The notes: generated from the letters alone by a model not told the origin. DNA of 64,000 bases from Aurantibrevibacter litoralis (GCF_034651555.1 NZ_JAYEEQ010000003.1:124001-188000); one strand, 5' to 3'; positions 1 through 8,317 are shown, numbered from the stretch's first letter. Program-made: numbers and translations.

Positions 1-101
1 GTAAGGGTATTTATATGTTGGGCACGCATTTCTGCTACACCGAGAAAAAATAAAGCGGTGTAACCTAGTTTGATGACGAAACGTGTGCTGCGCATACGCA
101 T
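1..101 (-). CDS. N-terminal part of a secreted protein (runs off the window edge)
   Basis: Only the first 33 codons lie inside the window. The ATG at 101-99 (a second ATG follows at 95-93) opens a basic start, MRMRSTRFVIK, then a hydrophobic stretch and an AQ sequence that looks like a signal-peptidase I site, so the product is probably exported. It begins 8 bases after the stop of the LOG-family gene on the same strand, which suggests co-transcription. The function cannot be read from this fragment. The signal peptide is seen directly; the operon link is inferred. Confidence 0.6.
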   Translation of the reverse strand, partial: MRMRSTRFVIKLGYTALFFLGVAEMRAQHINTL

Positions 102-109
102 TTTCAGAT

Positions 110-796
110 TTAAAAATTTGGGCTTAGGTTTCTGCCCTTGTAAAAATTATCGATAATTTCTACCACTTCCGTTTCTGTGTCTACTATTTTTATAAGGTCT
201 AAATCCTGCGGACTTATGTTACCTGCCGCTAACATGGTTGTTTTTATCCAATTAAAAAGACCACTCCAAAAGTCGACACCCACAAGAATTATAGGGAACT
301 TTCCTATTTTATGGGTTTGTATTAAAGTAATGGCCTCAAACAGCTCATCCAGCGTGCCAAATCCACCGGGCATTACCACAAAACCTTGAGAGTACTTCAC
401 AAACATTACCTTTCTCACAAAAAAGTAATCAAAATCGAGACTTTTGTCTCCGTCTATATAGGGATTATCGTGCTGCTCAAAAGGCAAATCAATATTTAAG
501 CCCACCGAAGTGCCTCCTGCTAAATGGGCTCCTTTGTTTCCCGCCTCCATAATTCCGGGCCCACCACCGGTTATAATTCCATATCCGGCTTCCGAAATAC
601 GTTTGGATATAGAAACGGCCAACTCGTAATAGGTGTCGCCCAGTTTGGTACGGGCCGAACCGAAGATGGACACACACGGGCCTATTTGACTCATTTTTTC
701 GAAACCATAAACAAATTCTCCCATAATTTTAAATATGGCCCAGGAGTCGTTTGTTTTAATTTCATTCCATCCTTTAGGGTGTTGTTCTTTTCGCAT
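110..796 (-). CDS. LOG-family (TIGR00730) Rossmann-fold protein
   Basis: This 228-residue cytoplasmic protein carries both family signatures: GGGPGIMEAG near residues 77-86 and PGGFGTLDE near 143-151. The family includes cytokinin riboside 5'-monophosphate phosphoribohydrolases (LOG enzymes), which release the base from nucleoside 5'-monophosphates. The PGGxGTxxE motif holds the catalytic and substrate-binding residues in that family. The physiological substrate in flavobacteria is not established. The gene lies downstream of uvrA on the same strand, 140 bases away, and upstream of a gene for an exported protein. Length and motif order are normal for the family. The family is certain, the exact reaction inferred. 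Confidence 0.9.
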   Translation of the reverse strand: MRKEQHPKGWNEIKTNDSWAIFKIMGEFVYGFEKMSQIGPCVSIFGSARTKLGDTYYELAVSISKRISEAGYGIITGGGPGIMEAGNKGAHLAGGTSVGLNIDLPFEQHDNPYIDGDKSLDFDYFFVRKVMFVKYSQGFVVMPGGFGTLDELFEAITLIQTHKIGKFPIILVGVDFWSGLFNWIKTTMLAAGNISPQDLDLIKIVDTETEVVEIIDNFYKGRNLSPNF

Positions 797-935
797 TGGT
801 ATTGTGTTATAATGTTTTTAGCACTTGATGGCGCAATAGTACGCAATCTGCTTTTTAAATTGCTATGAGCGATGAACTCATTTTTATATGTTGTGCACGT
901 TTTGGGTTTTTATAGTTCCTATGGTGTTTTCCTAT

Positions 936-3794
936 TTAGCACACCTTTTCTGTAATAGCTTTTGTATTCAATTCTTTTCTTAAAAATTGTGCGGTGTAAC
1001 TTTTTGGGTCTTTCGCTACATCCTCAGGGGTTCCCTTGGCAACGATCATACCGCCACCGCGACCACCTTCATAGCCAATATCGATAAGATAATCGGCCAT
1101 TTTAATGACATCCATATTGTGTTCTATAATCAATACGGTATTGCCTTTATTTACCAGCGTATCCAACACATTCATCAATACACGAATATCCTCAAAATGG
1201 AGGCCTGTGGTAGGTTCATCTAAAATATAAAAGGTGTTTCCGGTATCGCGTTTAGCCAATTCCGATGCCAGCTTAATCCGCTGGGCTTCCCCGCCGGAGA
1301 GTGTGGTAGATTGTTGTCCTAAGGAAATATACCCTAGACCCACATCGCGGATAGTTACCAATTTTCGATAAATTTTTGGAATGTTTTCGAAGAAGGCAAC
1401 AGACTCATCGATGGTCATGTCTAAGATATCGGCAATGGATTTTCCTTTATAACGGATCTCCAGTGTTTCTCGGTTAAAGCGTTTCCCATTACAGGTTTCG
1501 CATGCTACATATACATCAGGTAGGAAATTCATTTCTATAACCCGAAGACCTCCACCTTGGCAGGTTTCACAGCGTCCTCCGGCCACATTAAAACTAAATC
1601 GACCCGGTTTATACCCTCGTATAGCTGCTTCCGGGGTTTGTGTAAATAAGGCGCGTATTTCGCTAAAGACACCGGTGTAGGTGGCAGGATTAGATCTTGG
1701 TGTTCGCCCAATGGGAGATTGATTAATGTCGATGACTTTATCAATGTGCTCCAAACCGGTGATTTTTTTGTACGGCATAGGTACTTTTACGCCATTAAAA
1801 TAATGAGCGTTCATAATAGGGTAGAGGGTTTCATTAATGAGCGTTGATTTGCCGCTTCCTGAAACGCCGGTTACCCCAATCATGGTGCCTAATGGCAGGG
1901 TTACTGTAACGTTTTTAAGGTTGTTTCCCGTGCAGCCGGAAAGCACTATAGAATTTCCGTTTCCTTTCCTACGTGTTAGAGGTACGTTAATGCTTCGAAT
2001 ACCGGAAAGGTAGTCGGCAGTAAGGGTTCGGTGATGCTTTATTTCTTCGGGGCTCCCTTCTGAGATAATTTCACCACCGTGTTTTCCGGCACGCGGGCCA
2101 ATGTCAATCACATAATCTGCCCGTTCTATCATGTCCTTATCGTGCTCTACCACCAGAACCGAATTGCCAATATCTCGGAGGGACTCCAGCGAACTAATAA
2201 GCCGTTCATTATCTCTTTGATGCAGCCCAATACTGGGTTCGTCTAAAATATAAAGCACACCTACCAATTGGGATCCAATTTGGGTTGCCAACCGAATCCG
2301 TTGTGCTTCACCACCGGAAAGTGATTTAGAACTCCTTCCCAAGGCCAAATAATCTAAGCCTACATCGAGTAAAAATTGAATTCTTGCGTTTATTTCCTTT
2401 AAAATTTCTTCAGCGATGATGCTTTGAGTGCTATCCAATCGCTTTTCCAAATCGGTAAAAAAAAGAGCCAGATCACTTATATCCAGTTCCGCCAGTTCCG
2501 CTATGTTTTTACTGTCTATTTTAAAGAAAAGCGATTCTTTGCGCAAACGGGTGCCTTGGCATTCCGGACAAGATATTTTATCCATGTATTCCTTAGCCCA
2601 ACGTTTTATAGAAGCCGATTCAGATTCGGTAAACTGCGCCTTTATAAAGTTGGCTATGCCCTCATAATCTATCTTATAATCTCGTTTTACACCCAGCGTT
2701 TCAGAATTAACTTCAAAGCGGTCTTTTCCTCCATTAAGAATGACATCCAAAGCCGCCTCCGGAATTTCGGCAATGGCATCCGTTAATTTAAAATGATACC
2801 GTTGTGCAATGGTTTCTATTTGTTTAAACGCCCAAGATTTCTTGTATTCACCCAAAGGAGCAATGCCACCGGCGGAAATAGACAATTTTTTATTCGGAAA
2901 AATTTTGGTTTCGTTTACCTCATATAGATGCCCCAGACCATTGCAATGGGGACACATGCCTTTAGGAGAATTAAACGAAAAGGTGTTGGGTTCCGGTAAT
3001 GGATAACTAATGCCGGTGGTAGGGCACATAAGATCGCGACTAAAGTGGCGGGGGGCTGTAGTACCTTCTTCCAGAACCATGAGAACATTATTACCGCTGT
3101 ACATGGCTGTATTTAGGGTTTCGGCAATGCGCTTGTCCAATTCATCACCGGAGCTAACTTTTAATCGGTCTATAACAATCTCAATATCATGGGTCTTGTA
3201 GCGATCTACTTTCAGACCTTTTACAATGTCCTTGATTTCCCCATCTACACGCACCTTTACAAAACCCTGCTTGGCAATCTGTTCAAACAACTCTCTATAG
3301 TGGCCTTTGCGAGATTTCACCACCGGCGCCAAAATATTTATTTTTTTATCCTTATAATCCGCTTTAATCAATTCCTTAATTTGAGCATCACTGTAGCTTA
3401 CCATTTTCTCTCCGGTATGATAGCTATACGCATCCGAAGCTCTGGCGAATAATAGTCGTAAAAAATCATAAATTTCGGTGATGGTGCCTACTGTAGAACG
3501 GGGCGATTTTGAAGTGGTTTTTTGCTCAATCGCAATAACGGGCGAAAGACCATCAATCTTATCAACATCAGGGCGCTCTAACCCGCCAAGAAATTGCCTG
3601 GCGTAGGCCGAAAAAGTTTCGATATAGCGCCGCTGTCCTTCTGCATAAATAGTATCAAAGGCCAAGGAAGATTTTCCACTTCCCGAAAGCCCGGTAATGA
3701 CCACCAATTTATCTCTGGGTATGCGTACATCAATATTTTTAAGATTATGGACTCGGGCTCCTGTAATCTCAATGTGCTCCTCGTACTTTTTCAT
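936..3794 (-). CDS. uvrA: Excinuclease ABC subunit A
   Basis: UvrA is the damage-sensing ATPase of nucleotide excision repair and loads UvrB at lesions. From the ATG at 3794 the protein has 952 residues. It shows Walker A GLSGSGKSS near residues 35-43, two ABC signatures (LSGGEAQRIRLA and LSGGEAQRIKLA), a second Walker A GVSGSGKST and the C-terminal zinc finger CETC...CETC. In the first zinc finger the expected second cysteine is replaced: the motif reads CPTTG, then MCPHC about 25 residues on. An in-frame TTG lies four codons upstream at 3806, but MKKYEEHIEITGARVHNL is the usual family start. The gene is divergent from the hypothetical gene at 3916 and probably monocistronic. Confidence 0.97.
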   Translation of the reverse strand: MKKYEEHIEITGARVHNLKNIDVRIPRDKLVVITGLSGSGKSSLAFDTIYAEGQRRYIETFSAYARQFLGGLERPDVDKIDGLSPVIAIEQKTTSKSPRSTVGTITEIYDFLRLLFARASDAYSYHTGEKMVSYSDAQIKELIKADYKDKKINILAPVVKSRKGHYRELFEQIAKQGFVKVRVDGEIKDIVKGLKVDRYKTHDIEIVIDRLKVSSGDELDKRIAETLNTAMYSGNNVLMVLEEGTTAPRHFSRDLMCPTTGISYPLPEPNTFSFNSPKGMCPHCNGLGHLYEVNETKIFPNKKLSISAGGIAPLGEYKKSWAFKQIETIAQRYHFKLTDAIAEIPEAALDVILNGGKDRFEVNSETLGVKRDYKIDYEGIANFIKAQFTESESASIKRWAKEYMDKISCPECQGTRLRKESLFFKIDSKNIAELAELDISDLALFFTDLEKRLDSTQSIIAEEILKEINARIQFLLDVGLDYLALGRSSKSLSGGEAQRIRLATQIGSQLVGVLYILDEPSIGLHQRDNERLISSLESLRDIGNSVLVVEHDKDMIERADYVIDIGPRAGKHGGEIISEGSPEEIKHHRTLTADYLSGIRSINVPLTRRKGNGNSIVLSGCTGNNLKNVTVTLPLGTMIGVTGVSGSGKSTLINETLYPIMNAHYFNGVKVPMPYKKITGLEHIDKVIDINQSPIGRTPRSNPATYTGVFSEIRALFTQTPEAAIRGYKPGRFSFNVAGGRCETCQGGGLRVIEMNFLPDVYVACETCNGKRFNRETLEIRYKGKSIADILDMTIDESVAFFENIPKIYRKLVTIRDVGLGYISLGQQSTTLSGGEAQRIKLASELAKRDTGNTFYILDEPTTGLHFEDIRVLMNVLDTLVNKGNTVLIIEHNMDVIKMADYLIDIGYEGGRGGGMIVAKGTPEDVAKDPKSYTAQFLRKELNTKAITEKVC

Positions 3795-3860
3795 TTTCAA
3801 TAGCAAAGGGGCGAAGTTACAATTTTGACATTAAAAATGACGCTTGCTTAACTTAGATTT

Positions 3861-3891
3861 TTGTTAATTGGCATCATAACACTTACCTTAG
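3861..3891 (+). promoter_or_regulatory. Bacteroidota-type promoter for the gene at 3916
   Basis: A TTG at 3861-3863 is followed after 20 bases by TACCTTAG at 3884-3891, which differs at one position from the -7 consensus TAnnTTTG. The start codon is 24 bases downstream. Placement between divergent genes supports the call. Confidence 0.4.
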
Positions 3892-3915
3892 TGCGCTGAA
3901 TTCAAATTTAAGAAA

Positions 3916-4443
3916 ATGCAACTTTTAGGGATAGGATCTCGGATAGATCATAAAGAATATGGCAAGGGAGTAGTCACCAATGTAACCTCTAAACATTATT
4001 GGGTTACTTTTATTACGCATGGTTTAGAAACGATTCCTATTGATGCCGATTTTGAGGTTATAGAAGTGTTGGAAGATGAAGTAGATACCATAAGTTTTTC
4101 AGAAGTAGAACAATCACTTATCTCCATTTTGCGCCGGTGGAGTGATACTTCCCAAGTTACCCCTATTGCCGATAAATGGAAAGGAGGAAGTTTGGTGCTA
4201 AAACCGGGGAATGCGAACCTTACAGATAAAGAAATACCCATAGATACCTTTTTTCATAAAATTGTAATGGTACGTGATCGTATACGTGTTATGGAGCAAA
4301 AAATAAATTCAAGTTCGGCTTTAGACGATCAAGACAAAATAGAATTGCAGCAATACATTACCCGCATTTATGGGAGCCTTACTACCTTTAACGTACTCTT
4401 TAAAAACCAAAGCGACCATTTTGTGGGCGAAAAAACCAAATAG
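3916..4443 (+). CDS. Conserved hypothetical protein with N-terminal KOW/Tudor-like segment
   Basis: This 175-residue protein has no signal peptide or membrane segment. The first 40 residues (GIGSRIDHKEYGKGVV, then WVTF and a short Gly-Leu-Glu turn) read like the small beta-barrel found at the C-terminus of UvrD-type helicases and in KOW or Tudor domains. The rest is helical and charged, without recognisable catalytic residues. It lies divergent to uvrA and ends 13 bases before the end of the convergent TIGR03915-like gene. The barrel assignment rests on sequence pattern only. A nucleic-acid or protein contact role is possible but unproven. Confidence 0.7.
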   Translation: MQLLGIGSRIDHKEYGKGVVTNVTSKHYWVTFITHGLETIPIDADFEVIEVLEDEVDTISFSEVEQSLISILRRWSDTSQVTPIADKWKGGSLVLKPGNANLTDKEIPIDTFFHKIVMVRDRIRVMEQKINSSSALDDQDKIELQQYITRIYGSLTTFNVLFKNQSDHFVGEKTK

Positions 4444-4456
4444 GCCTTTGTTATTC

Positions 4457-5065
4457 CTATACGGCTTCACTCATTTTTTCATGACCTGAAGTAAATTCCA
4501 GTTGGCCTTGGGTACATGCAATCCCAATATTGCGTTTAGCGTCGTAGATGCGCCAATCTTTGGCTTTAAACAGGGTTTTGATATGCTTCGATAATAAAGG
4601 CACTACATTGTATTTGGGTTTCACTTCTGCCACATAAACCTGATCTTCCCGAAGTTGAAAGCTTACAAAAGCCTCCATTCTTCGTTTTTCCTTAGCTACT
4701 TTTTCCTCTAATTGACTAAGTGTGAGCTCTATTTGATGCAACACAACAAATTCATCCGGACGGGCTACATTCATTATATGACGGATATAGGCGTAAATAA
4801 GCATTTCTACCCCTTCCGATTCACTTAGAAAGGCAAAGTAGATTGTTTTTATGGCTGCAGGTTTTTTTTGACTGATACCGTTCCATACTAATTTTGCCAA
4901 AACAATGTCCGTAGCTACATAATGTTCCTTGCCAAATAAGTCTTGAGTACCCCTATCGGACTTTGTAATGGAAGTAAGCTTGTTTTTACGCTCAAAGGCG
5001 GTATAAATACAGCTTAGAAAGCCGTTAAAAGAACCGTCGTAAACTAATGTGGTTGAAGTATCCAT
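4457..5065 (-). CDS. TIGR03915/DUF4130-type DNA metabolism protein, apparently C-terminally truncated
   Basis: The N-terminus (TLVYDGSFNGFLSCIY) and the middle (FVSFQLREDQVYVAEVKP, then PLLSKH) match the TIGR03915 family, which normally pairs with a radical-SAM protein (TIGR03916) in a putative DNA repair or modification system. Family members, as I know them, run to about 240-260 residues and end in a basic stretch with a YWKYL motif. This one stops at 202 residues after TSGHEKMSEAV and lacks that tail. No radical-SAM gene lies upstream; a toxin-antitoxin pair and repeats are there instead. The next gene ends only 13 bases past the stop, so no remnant of the tail remains downstream. It may be an orphaned, decaying gene. 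Confidence 0.75.
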   Translation of the reverse strand: MDTSTTLVYDGSFNGFLSCIYTAFERKNKLTSITKSDRGTQDLFGKEHYVATDIVLAKLVWNGISQKKPAAIKTIYFAFLSESEGVEMLIYAYIRHIMNVARPDEFVVLHQIELTLSQLEEKVAKEKRRMEAFVSFQLREDQVYVAEVKPKYNVVPLLSKHIKTLFKAKDWRIYDAKRNIGIACTQGQLEFTSGHEKMSEAV

Positions 5066-5088
5066 AGCGCGATGTTTTGTAATTAATC

Positions 5089-5096
5089 CAAAAATA
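5089..5096 (-). promoter_or_regulatory. -7 element upstream of the TIGR03915-like gene
   Basis: On the minus strand this reads TATTTTTG, a perfect TAnnTTTG match, 24 bases before the ATG at 5065. No TTG sits at the expected -33 distance. The first GGA-N5-TCC dyad (5098-5108) lies where a repressor would overlap the promoter. Confidence 0.4.
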
Positions 5097-5097
5097 T

Positions 5098-5152
5098 GGA
5101 ATAATTCCTATATATGGAAATATTCCGTAAATTATTTTGGAATAAATCCAAA
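5098..5152. repeat. Direct repeat copy 1 with three GGA-N5-TCC dyads
   Basis: Positions 5112-5152 are identical over 41 bases to 6032-6072, and weaker similarity extends about 15 bases further left. Within the element three dyads of the form GGA-N5-TCC occur, GGAATAATTCC at 5098-5108, GGAAATATTCC at 5116-5126 and GGAATAAATCC at 5139-5149, with centres 18 and 23 bases apart. The element sits between the divergent TIGR03915-like gene and the antitoxin. It may be an operator array or the scar of an insertion. Confidence 0.8.
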
Positions 5153-5273
5153 TTTAATAGAGTATTGGAAAGACGGTCTAACTTTAATGTGGAATGGTCT
5201 GCTATTTGGGGATATGGCATTTTGTGCGCTGTGACTTGGCTGCGAAAGCATCTGAAACTAGAAAATAATTGTG

Positions 5274-5281
5274 TAAATTTG
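5274..5281 (+). promoter_or_regulatory. -7 element of the toxin-antitoxin operon
   Basis: TAAATTTG is a perfect TAnnTTTG match whose last base is 8 bases before the antitoxin ATG at 5289, so the transcript would start at or near the start codon. No clear TTG lies at -33. Confidence 0.4.
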
Positions 5282-5288
5282 GAATAAA

Positions 5289-5525
5289 ATGAAACCAATG
5301 ACACGAGAAGCTTTGATAAAGAAAACCTTAGATAGCTTGGCTAAACTTCCTGATCAAAATTTAAAGGAAGTTTCTGACTTTGCCGAATACCTATTGCATA
5401 GCATTGAGAATAAAATACTTACGGAGGGGATTCAAAAGTTGGTGTCAGATTCAAAATCATTCGACTTCTTAGAGGCTGATGATAATCTTTATTCCATAGA
5501 AGATTTAAAAGAACGCTATAAGTGA
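5289..5525 (+). CDS. Antitoxin of a MazF/PemK-type toxin-antitoxin pair
   Basis: A small, acidic, helical 78-residue protein whose C-terminus (LYSIEDLKERYK) resembles the short toxin-binding tails of type II antitoxins. The assignment rests mainly on context: its stop codon overlaps the start of a MazF/PemK toxin gene in a GTGA arrangement at 5522-5525. Such antitoxins bind and neutralise the toxin and usually repress their own promoter. The GGA-N5-TCC dyads at 5098-5149 are candidate operator sites. A second in-frame ATG lies three codons in. The antitoxin family could not be named. Confidence 0.75.
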   Translation: MKPMTREALIKKTLDSLAKLPDQNLKEVSDFAEYLLHSIENKILTEGIQKLVSDSKSFDFLEADDNLYSIEDLKERYK

Positions 5526-5854
5526 AAAAGGGTGATATCGTTTTAATACCATTTCCATTTACAGATCTTTCTGGATTAAAGAATAGACCGGCCCTAATTC
5601 TCGCTGTGGGGGAAGCGGATGTAACAGTTTCTTTTATGACTACTCAATTAAAGTGGCAAGAAGATTTTGATGTTAAAATAGAACCAATGCAAACTAATGG
5701 GCTCAAAAAGACTTCTTTAATACGACTCTTTAAATTGGCTACCATTGACAAGGATTTGGTTTTAGGTAAGCTTGGTGAACTTTCCGACGAAGAACTAAAA
5801 AAGGTAGATAACGTCTTGGTCGATCTTTTTCAATTGAGGCACTTACAAAGCTAA
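5522..5854 (+). CDS. MazF/PemK-family mRNA interferase toxin
   Basis: This 110-residue protein begins with the family hallmark KKGDIVLIPFPFTDLSG, followed by NRPALIL, which together form the core of the PemK/MazF SH3-like barrel. The family cleaves single-stranded RNA at short sequence motifs and blocks translation when the antitoxin is lost. The start is GTG at 5522, inside the antitoxin stop region, so translation is probably coupled. Length is typical. Both genes sit between the two copies of the 41-bp repeat (5112-5152 and 6032-6072), as expected of a mobile or recently acquired module. Confidence 0.88.
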   Translation: MKKGDIVLIPFPFTDLSGLKNRPALILAVGEADVTVSFMTTQLKWQEDFDVKIEPMQTNGLKKTSLIRLFKLATIDKDLVLGKLGELSDEELKKVDNVLVDLFQLRHLQS

Positions 5855-6276
5855 ATCGTTAGGGTATTTATCTTCATCCTTACCCAACAAATACCGATCG
5901 CAACCCATTGTATAAATAAAATACCATTTGGCTACAATTCACCTTGCAATTGCAGGTCACAGACCAATGTTGCTGCGGTTTTCTTAAGGAGCGAGGCTTT
6001 ATGCAGCATTAATTTAGGGATTATTTCCTGAATATGGAAATATTCCGTAAATTATTTTGGAATAAATCCAAAATGGTGTATGTTTGAGGAAATTAAAAAG
6101 GTAATTTCCGGAGGAGAATGTTTTTAGTTTGTGGTGTGTAAGACTTTGGTACAAGCAAAAGAAACGAAATGACGACAACGAAATGACGTAAAAACATAAC
6201 TATTGGTCATTATGTTATTTAGTTGTGTCTTTGAAGTAAAATAGGTTTTATAAAATAAGAACAAGAAGTCAGCATA
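5855..6276. other. Non-coding stretch after the toxin gene
   Basis: Between the toxin stop and the gene at 6277 no convincing gene is present. The only recognisable element is the second copy of the 41-bp repeat at 6032-6072. A 25-codon minus-strand reading frame at 5932-6009 could be a gene fossil but matches nothing I recognise. The last 100 bases are AT-rich and probably hold the promoter for the downstream gene, with no clean consensus. Confidence 0.5.
6017..6072. repeat. Direct repeat copy 2
   Basis: Bases 6032-6072 repeat 5112-5152 exactly and keep the second and third dyads (GGAAATATTCC and GGAATAAATCC). The first dyad is degenerate here (GGGATTATTTCC). The 920-base offset between copies brackets the toxin-antitoxin pair. 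Confidence 0.8.
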
Positions 6277-6867
6277 ATGAAAAACCATATCCTTCATAGT
6301 CCAGAATTTGAATTAAATGGAATTATTATTCCAGAATTTGATTTGAAGTCGGGAAAACTAATAAGAATTTGTTTACCTAACAATGATTCTATAGGAAATG
6401 ATTTAGTTCATAGATTTCGTTTCGATTTATTAAAATATTTTGAAAGAAAAGGACTCAAGCTTAAATGGACAAAGGAATATTCTGAAAGAGGAATTCGAAG
6501 ATTTTTAAGATCCTTGACCGTTGAAGAATATTTAAATAAGCAGTTAAATAATGATATAAAAAAAGCTAAGCGTATTAGCGAATATTTAGAATTATATCTT
6601 GAAGAAAAAGTAAAGAATCTACTTATTGGTAAAAGAAAAGCTATGGCGTTGATATGTGATTTCGATAAACATGACGCATTAATCTTTGATTATTTTGGTG
6701 TTGGTGCCAATGAATTTGACTATCTCGAAGGATTATTATACGCAGAGTTGCGAAAAGGAAAATCTGCTATTGCATTAGACCGCCTTGAATTTCAAATAAA
6801 AGAAGAAGTTAACGATACCGTTGAACGTATAATGATAGATATATCAAATAAGGTGTATAAAATATAA
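6277..6867 (+). CDS. Hypothetical protein resembling a degenerate ABC ATPase
   Basis: This 196-residue protein is more AT-rich than its neighbours. Read against the ABC-ATPase fold, several landmarks line up. An early loop LKSGKLIRICLPNND stands where the Walker A segment would be. SLTVEEYLNK resembles the post-Q-loop region. LLIGKRKAMALICDF sits at the signature helix, DALIFDYFGV at Walker B, and KGKSAIALDRLEF at the H-loop strand. The GxxGxGKS lysine, the signature LSGGQ and the Walker B aspartate-glutamate pair are missing, so ATP hydrolysis is unlikely. This is inference from pattern only. The gene is monocistronic, and the AT content suggests transfer. Confidence 0.5.
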   Translation: MKNHILHSPEFELNGIIIPEFDLKSGKLIRICLPNNDSIGNDLVHRFRFDLLKYFERKGLKLKWTKEYSERGIRRFLRSLTVEEYLNKQLNNDIKKAKRISEYLELYLEEKVKNLLIGKRKAMALICDFDKHDALIFDYFGVGANEFDYLEGLLYAELRKGKSAIALDRLEFQIKEEVNDTVERIMIDISNKVYKI

Positions 6868-7066
6868 CCAATTTAGGATTGCCTAGCGTTGTCTGAATCT
6901 TAATGTAAAGATTTCCTAATTTCTCGGTGTCAGGGTTTCCTATTTACCTCGCCGCTTGTACCGAGCTTGTCGAGGTATTGAGAGGTTTATTCCGATATAT
7001 AGGCATTGGGTTGAGGTAACAAAGAGCAAAACAAAATAAGGGTACTTGGCAACGGTTTTGGTAGAT

Positions 7067-7543
7067 ATGGAATACAGGCTTGAAAAGTTTCCCGGAAAAG
7101 GAGGGTGGACGTATGCCCAAATCCCCGAAATTTTGCCGGACAAAAATGCCCCTTTTGGCTGGGTACGGGTTCGGGGAACCATAGACGATTTTGAAATTAA
7201 AAATTACCATCTGATGCCCATGGGGAACGGAAAACTGTTTTTACCCGTAAAGGCCGACATCCGAAAGAAACTAAGAAAACAGGCGGGCGATTATGTGCAC
7301 GTTACCTTATATGCCGATAACGAACCGACCGAAATACCGGAAGCGTTGCGACTTTGCTTGTTGGAGGAACCTAACGCCCTTGAAACGTTTTTGGGCCGCA
7401 CCAACGGGGAACAAAAAGCGTTCATCGACTGGATTTATGCCGCCAAGACCGATACCACAAAAGTAAACCGAATTGCCAGCACCCTGAGGAAATTGGCCAA
7501 AGGCCAAAAATTAACGAACATAGCACAAAAGAGACATCTATAA
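7067..7543 (+). CDS. DUF1905 / YdeI-OmdA family protein
   Basis: From the ATG at 7067 the protein has 158 residues. The N-terminal half (MEYRLEKFPGKGGWTYAQIP, with GWVRVRGTIDDFEI) matches DUF1905. The C-terminal half (EQKAFIDWIYAAKT, then KVNRIASTLRKLAKGQK) matches the YdeI/OmpD-associated helical domain. A TTG at 7046 would add seven residues, but the family normally starts at MEYRLEK. The biochemical function is unknown. It lies 9 bases upstream of the S24 regulator and is probably co-transcribed with it, which points to a shared stress-linked role. Confidence 0.85.
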   Translation: MEYRLEKFPGKGGWTYAQIPEILPDKNAPFGWVRVRGTIDDFEIKNYHLMPMGNGKLFLPVKADIRKKLRKQAGDYVHVTLYADNEPTEIPEALRLCLLEEPNALETFLGRTNGEQKAFIDWIYAAKTDTTKVNRIASTLRKLAKGQKLTNIAQKRHL

Positions 7544-7552
7544 AAAACGATC

Positions 7553-8317
7553 ATGGAAAACGAACTCACCTTAAAACGATTTACAGAAATTCGCAGGCAT
7601 CTGGGCTACACTCAGGCGGAGTTTGCCGAACTCTTGGGCGTTTCTAATACCACGGCGGATATAGAACGGGGCCGCACCAAACTCTCCGGAAAAGTGGTGG
7701 CAGAACTCTTAAAACAGTTTAAAATCAATCCCCTTTGGCTATTTGGCGAGAGCCAACAACAGTATCTGGAAACGTCGAATACCAGTGTCATGCCCAAAGT
7801 AGTTACCGTAGATTCTGAGGAAAATGACAATATGGTGCTGGTCAATGCCAAGGCTGCTGCCGGGTATCCGCAAAATATTCAGGATACGTCATGGTACCGA
7901 CAATTGCCCGCTTTCGATCTGCCCTTGCCCGAGTTTCGGAACGCTACCTACAGGGGTTTCCAAGTGGAAGGCGATAGCATGTTGCCCAATCTAAGGCCGG
8001 GAGAATGGGTGTTGGCCCGCGCCATTGAGCATATCGATGACGTAAATCCCAACAAAATGTACGTGGTGGTACTACAGGATGCCGTATTGGTAAAAAAGGT
8101 GATCAAAAAACCAAACAGCAATAATGTTACGTTAATTTCCTTAAATGAGACCTATCCACCCTATGAAATAAAACCCTTTCAGATTCAAGAAATATGGCTA
8201 GTAACCAGTAAGATCACCTTTGCCGTAGATGCCACTACCGAAACCGGTTTATTACGGCAGCTACAAGAATCGATGGACGAACTAAAACGCCAATTTAAAC
8301 AACAGGCTTCGAGTTGA
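7553..8317 (+). CDS. XRE/S24 LexA-like transcriptional repressor
   Basis: The 254-residue protein joins an N-terminal helix-turn-helix (YTQAEFAELLGVSNTT, near residues 19-34) to a C-terminal S24 peptidase domain. The putative autocleavage pair is Ala-Gly at about 103-104 (AKAAAGYP). The catalytic serine is in GDSM near 142 and the lysine in VLVKKV near 181. Regulators of this type cleave themselves when RecA filaments form and then release their targets. All key residues are present, so self-cleavage is plausible. It forms an operon with the YdeI-like gene, and its last 23 bases overlap the convergent GNAT gene. Confidence 0.9.
   Translation: MENELTLKRFTEIRRHLGYTQAEFAELLGVSNTTADIERGRTKLSGKVVAELLKQFKINPLWLFGESQQQYLETSNTSVMPKVVTVDSEENDNMVLVNAKAAAGYPQNIQDTSWYRQLPAFDLPLPEFRNATYRGFQVEGDSMLPNLRPGEWVLARAIEHIDDVNPNKMYVVVLQDAVLVKKVIKKPNSNNVTLISLNETYPPYEIKPFQIQEIWLVTSKITFAVDATTETGLLRQLQESMDELKRQFKQQASS

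Noticed and set aside
5932..6009. A 25-codon minus-strand frame (MLHKASLLKKTAATLVCDLQ) after the toxin gene
   Set aside because: Reads like a protein fragment but matches no family I know and has no start context. It could be a fossil of a lost gene; evidence is too thin to annotate.
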